Shown piece by piece: positions 58,906 to 64,000 of a stretch of 64,000 nt of DNA. Position numbers and translations under genes: made by a program. How positions within the stretch are numbered: the first letter of the stretch is position 1; each line of letters begins with the position of its first letter. The notes under the pieces were generated by a model. It had not been told where the DNA came from and did not search any database. It saw only the letters and a list, made by a program, of their open reading frames with translations. This DNA comes from Kiloniella laminariae DSM 19542 (GTDB lineage: Bacteria; Pseudomonadota; Alphaproteobacteria; Kiloniellales; Kiloniellaceae), in contig NZ_KB893167.1 in the NCBI RefSeq assembly GCF_000374005.1, forward strand, positions 213,985-277,984. Direction: 5' to 3'.

Positions 58906-60222
58906 TTATCGCGGGTTCAGCTTTATCATTGCTTCGGCCATTGCTTTCCATCCCGCATCAATCTGTTCGTCTGTAATGCAATAGGGTGGCAGAAGATAAA
59001 GGACATTGCCGAGGGGGCGAATCAACATGTCCCGATCCCAGAACCATTTTTTCAACTCCCCCCCGAGAGACGAAGTGTAACCGCCATCATCAACAACCGC
59101 GTCGAAGGCGGCAACGGTACCTGTCACACGGTGATGCCGGGTCTGGGGCAGATCCCTCAGGTAATCCAGCCCTCTGTGATGGGCCTGTTCAATACGTTTC
59201 AGGCTGTCACGGGTTTCTTTCTGTTGCAGCAGTTCCATAGAGGCAAGAGCCGCAGCGCAGCCCAGAGGGTTGGCCGTGAAGGAATGACCATGGCAGAAAG
59301 CCTTGTCAAAGGTCTCACCCAGGAAAGTCTCGTACAGTCGATCGGTCACCACCGTTACCGAAAGTGGCAGGAAACCTGCGGTAAGACCTTTGGACAGGCA
59401 AATCAAATCAGGGACAACACCGATTTTTTCGCAGGCAAAATTTTCGCCCGTGCGTCCGAAACCGGTCATGACTTCGTCAAAAATAACCAGAATACCCTGT
59501 GCTTGAATCTTGTTTACCAGCTGCTTCAGAAACGCCGGGCGCACCATCCTGATTCCACCCGCCCCCTGGATCAAAGGTTCGAGAATCATGGCACAGATTT
59601 CTGATCCATGTTCGGCAAGATGTTGATCAACTGCAACCAGTGCAGCGGTTTCCTTGGCCTCAACCTCGGCATCATTTTCCCAGGTTTCCGGATAGGGCAT
59701 GATATCAACGGAAAACAGCAGTCCTTCCCAGGCATCAAACATTTTTGAGGCTATGCCTGCAGACATAGCACCTACCGTATCGCCATGGTACGCGCCATCA
59801 AAGGTCATAAAGCGTTTGCGGTTGGGTTGACCGATGTTGCGCCAGTGCTGATAGGCAACCTTCATTGCCACTTCAACAGCTGTGGAGCCGTTATCGGAAA
59901 AGAACACCCGGTTTAGCTCACCAGGAAGAAGATCAGACAGCGTTTTTGCTAGTTTGACGGCAGGTTCATGGGTGAAACCGGCAAAGATCACCTGCTCAAG
60001 ACGTGCGGCCTGTTCGGCTATCGCCTGGGAAACGGTGGGATGGGCATGACCAAAGAGATTGACCCACCAGGAAGAAATATAGTCGACGATCTCCCGTCCG
60101 TCCTTGGTGCGTAGAAATACACCCTGGGCTGAATCGATAACAATAGGGTCCGGAGCAGTCTGCGCCTGGGTGAAAGGGTGCCAGACGTGGCGTTTATCCA
60201 GTTCTAGAAAGGTCTCTGTCAT
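58906..60222 (-). CDS. bioA: adenosylmethionine-8-amino-7-oxononanoate aminotransferase BioA
   Basis: A 438-residue class III PLP aminotransferase producing DAPA from KAPA with SAM as amino donor. Hallmarks: HVWHPFTQ at the start, YISSWWVNLFGHAHP, FFSDNGSTAVEVAMK, TFDGAYHGDTVGAMS and IFDEVMTGFGRTG; the PLP Lys lies in CLSKGLTAG (about residue 276). It follows bioD by 3 bp. Confidence 0.97.
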   Translation of the reverse strand: MTETFLELDKRHVWHPFTQAQTAPDPIVIDSAQGVFLRTKDGREIVDYISSWWVNLFGHAHPTVSQAIAEQAARLEQVIFAGFTHEPAVKLAKTLSDLLPGELNRVFFSDNGSTAVEVAMKVAYQHWRNIGQPNRKRFMTFDGAYHGDTVGAMSAGIASKMFDAWEGLLFSVDIMPYPETWENDAEVEAKETAALVAVDQHLAEHGSEICAMILEPLIQGAGGIRMVRPAFLKQLVNKIQAQGILVIFDEVMTGFGRTGENFACEKIGVVPDLICLSKGLTAGFLPLSVTVVTDRLYETFLGETFDKAFCHGHSFTANPLGCAAALASMELLQQKETRDSLKRIEQAHHRGLDYLRDLPQTRHHRVTGTVAAFDAVVDDGGYTSSLGGELKKWFWDRDMLIRPLGNVLYLLPPYCITDEQIDAGWKAMAEAMIKLNPR

Positions 60223-60225
60223 CGG

Positions 60226-60879
60226 TTATTCTCTTCCAAAATATTTGGCAACCCGGTCGAGCCGGGGCATCAAGGTATTAAGGCTTTCCGGACTGACATC
60301 TGTACAAAAGGGAAGTTCAGCCAGGACCTCTGTCTTGCCATACTGTTCGATTGCCTCAAGGTTGGCCCTGTTTTCCGGACCGTTCATAATCACACCAGCC
60401 AACTTTATTCCATGGTTGCGCAGGGCTGTAATGGTCAAAAGAGTATGATTGATTGTCCCCAGACCGGAACGGGCCACGATCAATGCAGGCAAACCGAGTT
60501 GCCCCACAAGATCAAGCATCAGGTACCTGTCATCAAGCGGGACCATCACGCCCCCTGCCCCTTCGACAACTACAAATTCTCCATCCTTGATATCGGGGAG
60601 TTTGAAATTCTCAAATTCGATTTTTTGCTGCACCCGCTTTGCTGCCTCGTGGGGCGACAGTGGATCGGGAAAGGAATAGAGACAGGGAAATATATGATCG
60701 GCTTTAAGACCTGACAGACGCTTTACTTCCGGAGCATCATGTTCTTCGACAGGGCCTGTTTGTACTGGTTTCCAGTAGTGCGCTTTTAGTCGTTTAACCA
60801 GAGCAGCTGCAGCAAAAGTCTTGCCGACACCTGTGTCTGTTCCGGTAATAAAGACACCTTTTTCAACTTGCTTGCTCAT
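60226..60879 (-). CDS. bioD: dethiobiotin synthetase BioD
   Basis: A 217-residue P-loop enzyme that closes the ureido ring of dethiobiotin. The P-loop is GTDTGVGKTF (about residues 13-22), with YWKPVQTGP and VVEGAGGVMVPL also present. It lies 42 bp after bioC and 3 bp before bioA on the same strand. Confidence 0.96.
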   Translation of the reverse strand: MSKQVEKGVFITGTDTGVGKTFAAAALVKRLKAHYWKPVQTGPVEEHDAPEVKRLSGLKADHIFPCLYSFPDPLSPHEAAKRVQQKIEFENFKLPDIKDGEFVVVEGAGGVMVPLDDRYLMLDLVGQLGLPALIVARSGLGTINHTLLTITALRNHGIKLAGVIMNGPENRANLEAIEQYGKTEVLAELPFCTDVSPESLNTLMPRLDRVAKYFGRE

Positions 60880-60921
60880 ACGGACGCAAATTCCTGATCA
60901 GAGATGATACGACGGCTGTTT

Positions 60922-61734
60922 TTAAGAAAGCAGCCGTCCTTTATTGCTGCATAGCACAAAAGCAATCTCATAATTGGCTTCGACAGTCCCGTCTGTAAAG
61001 CAGCTTTCGTATTTTTTCATCAGGGATCGCAATTGTCCGGGGGCAATCGGGGATTGTCCCAAACCACTGGAATGGGCCCCAATCTCTTTCAGGGACCGGA
61101 GGAAATTGAGTGCCGAGTTATGACGCTGCAAAAATGTTTTTGTATGGACATTGACCGAGTACAGATCATTATTCGACCAGAGAGTGGAGGCATCCAGAAA
61201 GTCAGGTGCACGCCGGTGAATAGCCATTTCCTCTTGGCACTTGTTCCAGCAATCGAAAGTTCCGGTATCAAGGGTCGTAAAAGCCAGCAGACCTTCCGGG
61301 GTTAACAATTTAGCCAACCGTTCTACTGATCCCTTGAGATCATGGAACCATTGAAAAGCCATATTGGAACAGATCAAATCAAAGGAACCGGATAAATCAG
61401 GGGTCTCTCCATCCATGACCTTAAAATGGATTTGAGTTGTTTTGGCACTGTTATTCAGAGAGATATTATGTTGGCATTTTTTTATCATATCACTTGAGAT
61501 GTCGGTGATAACCCATTCTATATTAGGAAAAAATGGCATTAAGTGTTTTGTTAAATATCCGGTTCCACAACCAATCTCAAGTATCCTTACAGGTTTGCGC
61601 CCGGACAGGTTTCTCTTTATCCGTTCAGCCAGAATTTTTGCAGAGCTCTGCTGCACTTCGGAATTCTGTTCGTAACGCTCTGCTGCTGCACCAAAGCGGC
61701 GGGCCAATCCGTCTTTCCAGTGTTTTTCGATCAT
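60922..61734 (-). CDS. bioC: malonyl-ACP O-methyltransferase BioC
   Basis: A 270-residue SAM-dependent methyltransferase. The SAM motif is ILEIGCGTGYLTKHL (about residues 50-64), preceded by FGAAAERYEQNSEVQQ, the BioC start pattern. DLICSNMAFQWF is the post-motif. It methylates malonyl-ACP to divert fatty-acid synthesis to pimelate. Its ATG overlaps the bioH-like gene stop by 4 bases. Confidence 0.93.
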   Translation of the reverse strand: MIEKHWKDGLARRFGAAAERYEQNSEVQQSSAKILAERIKRNLSGRKPVRILEIGCGTGYLTKHLMPFFPNIEWVITDISSDMIKKCQHNISLNNSAKTTQIHFKVMDGETPDLSGSFDLICSNMAFQWFHDLKGSVERLAKLLTPEGLLAFTTLDTGTFDCWNKCQEEMAIHRRAPDFLDASTLWSNNDLYSVNVHTKTFLQRHNSALNFLRSLKEIGAHSSGLGQSPIAPGQLRSLMKKYESCFTDGTVEANYEIAFVLCSNKGRLLS

Positions 61735-62375
61735 TTCCGGGTACCGGCCTTCAGGATAAATTGACTACATAACCCGGGATCTTCCCAGGGAAGCAGATGT
61801 CCGGCCCTTTCGCTCCAGTTTATTTTAAAGTTTGAAAAGAGTTGCGTTATCATGGCTTCAGAAACAACAAGATCAGATTTGTCGGCGAGGATAATTGTAG
61901 CGGCCGGATTGATTTTTGATCGCAAATCCAGATCCCGCAAGAATTCAAGCCCCCACATAAGCCGTTTGACATCAGGAGTGCCAAAAGAATTTATCTTCTC
62001 CCCTTGCCGTTTACCAACGGGCTCACAAAGAGTGTGAAAATCTTGCAAGACGCTGTCACAGGCCTTGGGTAATTTTCGCATCATCCTATCGACAAATTTG
62101 GGCGAAATACCTTCAGGAAAGTCTTCTCCTGCGCAAAAGCGGGTGAAACCATTAATGGAGACAAGTTTATCCCAGGAAATCTCCTGTTGTGACAAAAGCC
62201 ACGGGACACCGAGAGAGTGTCCGGCAGCAACTTCAAAATGCCCTGTTGGAATAACCACCTGGCCATTAAAACCAAGATCTGCACAGATAATGTCATGCTC
62301 ATTACCCAAATCGGCGATAACTCTTTGCCATATTTCAGGATCATACCCCCAACCATGTACCAGAAGTATCCGCAT
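61731..62375 (-). CDS. BioH-like pimeloyl-ACP methyl ester esterase
   Basis: A short alpha/beta hydrolase of 214 residues (E. coli BioH is 256). The start MRILLVHGWG contains the oxyanion-hole motif, Ser54 is in AGHSLGVP, and the acid and base are probably Asp168 (ADKSDLVV) and His193 (RAGHLLPW). Being between bioF and bioC, and overlapping both genes (TGATG and ATGA), it most likely removes the methyl group installed by BioC. It could instead be another of the several non-homologous BioH replacements; the HGWG opening favours the BioH/BioV type. Confidence 0.85.
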   Translation of the reverse strand: MRILLVHGWGYDPEIWQRVIADLGNEHDIICADLGFNGQVVIPTGHFEVAAGHSLGVPWLLSQQEISWDKLVSINGFTRFCAGEDFPEGISPKFVDRMMRKLPKACDSVLQDFHTLCEPVGKRQGEKINSFGTPDVKRLMWGLEFLRDLDLRSKINPAATIILADKSDLVVSEAMITQLFSNFKINWSERAGHLLPWEDPGLCSQFILKAGTRK

Positions 62376-63571
62376 CAGCTGCCCACTTCTTCAAGCGTTG
62401 AGACCAGAGCCTCAAGCAATCCGGCAACTTGATCATGGCTATGTGCGGCACTCAGAGTGATTCTCAGACGCCCGGACCCTTCAGGAACCGTTGGTGGTCT
62501 GATCGCCCCCACGAGATATCCTTTGTCTTCGAGCTTACGGGCAACCTGAATGACTGTGGCATCATCACCGATGATCACTGGAATAATCTGGCTTGTTGAT
62601 CCCCCGGTGGAAAAACCCCTTGCCTCCAGTCCTTCTCGCAGGAAAGAACCAAGTTCTTTCAGATATTGCCTTTGTGTTTCCATACCAGGCACCAGATCAA
62701 GTGCAGCGTCGATAGCCCCAAGAACCTGTGGTGGCAGAGCTGTGGCATAGATCAGACCGGGGCAGGCGTTGACCAGATAGTCCCGAACATTCTGGGAACA
62801 AGCAATATAGGCACCGTATGATCCAAGGCCTTTACCAAAGGTGCCGAGGACCAGCTCATCCCGTGAAATGCCTCCGGCACAAAGCCCCATACCATTTTTG
62901 CCGAAAACCCCGGTTGCATGTGCTTCATCAATGTAAAGAAAAGCGTCATGTTGACGTGCCAGCTGCCTGACTCTCTCTACATCCAGAATGTCGCCATCCA
63001 TGGAAAAGACGCTTTCCGTGACAATGATCCGGTTTCCGGGCTGTTCTTTTGATTTTTCAAGCAGCTCTTCCAGGTGGCCCAGATCGTTGTGTCTGAAGCG
63101 GATCTGTCTTGCCTGTGCGGCCTGGGCGCCAAAATGCAGGCTGGCATGATTGAGCTTGTCCGTAAACAACAGCGCTTCTGACTTTCCAGGTCCCCGGTGC
63201 AAAAACTTGTTCAACAAGGAGGCCAGTACCGTTGCATTGGCCTGAAAGCCTGAGTTGAGTAACAAGGCTGCCTCGGTTCCTTTTAGATCAGCCAATTTCT
63301 GTTCGATCAATTCATAAGCGGGACTGTTCCCTGTAACCAACCGGGATGCACCGCTGCCCGTGCCAAATTCCCGGGCATAAGACGTCGCACGTTCTACCAG
63401 CCGAGGATCCTGTGCCAACCCCAGATAATCATTGGAGGCAAAGTTCACCAGACGAATCTCGCCGCGCTTGATTATTCCCCCAGATAGTGGAGTTGAATTT
63501 TTCAAAATTCTGTAACGGGGCTCAGGAATAGCCTTGAGGTATTCCTGAATAGAGCTGGAAAGGCCGACCAC
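62375..63571 (-). CDS. bioF: 8-amino-7-oxononanoate synthase BioF
   Basis: A 398-residue PLP enzyme condensing pimeloyl-ACP with alanine. The start is GTG at 63571 with GGAG about 7 bases before. ASNDYLGLAQDPRL, GSGASRLVTGNSPAYELIE, DEAHATGVFGKNG and the PLP Lys motif TFGKGLGSYGAY are conserved. It is the first gene of the bioF-bioH-bioC-bioD-bioA operon. Confidence 0.96.
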   Translation of the reverse strand: MVGLSSSIQEYLKAIPEPRYRILKNSTPLSGGIIKRGEIRLVNFASNDYLGLAQDPRLVERATSYAREFGTGSGASRLVTGNSPAYELIEQKLADLKGTEAALLLNSGFQANATVLASLLNKFLHRGPGKSEALLFTDKLNHASLHFGAQAAQARQIRFRHNDLGHLEELLEKSKEQPGNRIIVTESVFSMDGDILDVERVRQLARQHDAFLYIDEAHATGVFGKNGMGLCAGGISRDELVLGTFGKGLGSYGAYIACSQNVRDYLVNACPGLIYATALPPQVLGAIDAALDLVPGMETQRQYLKELGSFLREGLEARGFSTGGSTSQIIPVIIGDDATVIQVARKLEDKGYLVGAIRPPTVPEGSGRLRITLSAAHSHDQVAGLLEALVSTLEEVGS

Positions 63572-63692
63572 TTTTATTTCTCCGCTTTACCCGACTGGAA
63601 CATGATTCGATCCCGAAAATCTGATGTTCGAAACTGGCGTCTCACACGAAGATGGTTTTAGTCTTTTGGGATAACAAGGGCAACAGTCAGTA

Positions 63693-63708
63693 TTGTTCTT
63701 GAGAACAA
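63693..63708. promoter_or_regulatory. inverted repeat upstream of bioF
   Basis: TTGTTCT-TG-AGAACAA is a 16-bp inverted repeat about 125 bp before the bioF start, between a minus-strand terminator and the operon. It does not match the BirA operator of E. coli or the BioR box as I know them. Its role is open. Confidence 0.35.
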
Positions 63709-63725
63709 GCAAAGGAACAAAACGG

Positions 63726-63750
63726 AAAAAGGCGACCGAAGCCGCCTTTT
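63726..63750 (-). terminator. intrinsic terminator of the pterin-binding methyltransferase gene
   Basis: On the minus strand AAAAGGCG pairs with CGCCTTTT (63727-63734, 63743-63750) and ends in a T-run, directly after the stop at 63773. Confidence 0.85.
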
Positions 63751-63772
63751 AGGGAAATCTATAAAATTAAGA

Positions 63773-64000
63773 TCAACCGCGACGACGGCGGCGTTCGCCT
63801 CTGGCAGAACCGGCATCGCCTTCAGGGGCTGGTTCACGGTATTTCTTGATCCAGTTGAGGCAGTTTGCGTCTTTGGCCAGCAGCACGTCAGAGGCGCGGA
63901 TCCCGGCCAGCTCTTCTTCGTGCAGCGGGTTCATGATCGCAGAAGTCATGCCAGCAGCTGCCGCCATGGCGAGGAAGTGGGCGTTCATGGCGTGACGGTT
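63773..64000 (-). CDS. pterin-binding (methyltetrahydrofolate) corrinoid methyltransferase, C-terminal end
   Basis: The last 75 codons of a gene that continues past the right edge. NRHAMNAHFLAMAAAAGMT and SAIMNP match the end of the pterin-binding TIM barrel of MetH/AcsE-like methyltetrahydrofolate:corrinoid methyltransferases. The N-terminal part is outside. The protein ends in an unusual basic tail (ARGERRRRRG) after an acidic Pro-rich linker. Which corrinoid partner it uses cannot be told here. Confidence 0.72.
   Translation of the reverse strand, partial: NRHAMNAHFLAMAAAAGMTSAIMNPLHEEELAGIRASDVLLAKDANCLNWIKKYREPAPEGDAGSARGERRRRRG

Overview
The window reads as a chromosomal segment of a marine-type alphaproteobacterium, roughly 50% GC by eye. 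Three things point to this: an alphaproteobacterial SOS box (GTTC-N7-GTTC) at a umuDC operon, Alphaproteobacteria-typical families (PAS_5 protein, TIGR02281-type aspartic protease, several TAT-exported or periplasmic ABC binding proteins), and a periplasmic nitrate reductase operon behind FNR-type sites. The genus cannot be named from the sequence alone. No rRNA, tRNA, IS element, prophage or CRISPR array is recognisable.

Layout. 1-2620: the end of hflX, then groES-groEL with a sigma70 promoter, a perfect CIRCE element and a terminator. 2650-4700 (minus): a MazG-like protein and SOS-controlled umuDC. 4873-10100: adenine deaminase, an inositol-phosphatase-like enzyme, a coupled NIPSNAP/ABM pair, an AEC transporter, a PAS protein and mazG. 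10340-12427: a dCache chemoreceptor. 12912-18120: a five-gene branched-chain-amino-acid-type (HAAT) ABC importer. 18297-22743: a LysE exporter, an aspartic protease, a divergent WYL-regulator/epoxide-hydrolase pair, a small membrane protein and a double-CDGSH protein.

22765-35668 is the most notable block: two divergent operons for amino-sugar and peptidoglycan-sugar use. The leftward operon encodes a BadF-type sugar kinase, a GntR/UTRA regulator, an NagB-II-like SIS deaminase, NagA, a Gfo/Idh/MocA oxidoreductase, class II aldolase and a PfkB kinase. The rightward operon encodes MurQ and a complete CUT1 ABC importer. Together they could take external MurNAc/GlcNAc to triose phosphates plus D-lactate. 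Matching half-sites in the shared promoter region are candidate operators.

35781-40150: napDABC with a textbook FNR class II promoter, followed by a convergent short napE that is easily missed (56 aa, minus strand) and has its own FNR-type promoter. 40229-44906: a TPP riboswitch and thiC-thiO-thiS-thiG-thiE. 44996-48451 (minus): pyruvate carboxylase. 48880-52487: a TPR lipoprotein-like or periplasmic protein, a CpaA-type prepilin peptidase, and betI-betA without betB. 52563-57402: an orphan TAT-exported family 5 binding protein and an XRE regulator (minus), divergent from a CocE/NonD serine hydrolase, possibly one sensing/uptake/hydrolysis unit with no assigned substrate. 57569-63571 (minus): biotin genes in transcription order bioF-bioH-like-bioC-bioD-bioA, then bioB after a 197 bp gap. 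63773-64000 (minus): the C-terminus of a pterin-binding methyltransferase with an Arg-rich tail.

The overall picture is a respiratory heterotroph with many uptake systems, able to reduce nitrate at low oxygen, make thiamine and biotin, use choline, and scavenge cell-wall amino sugars.
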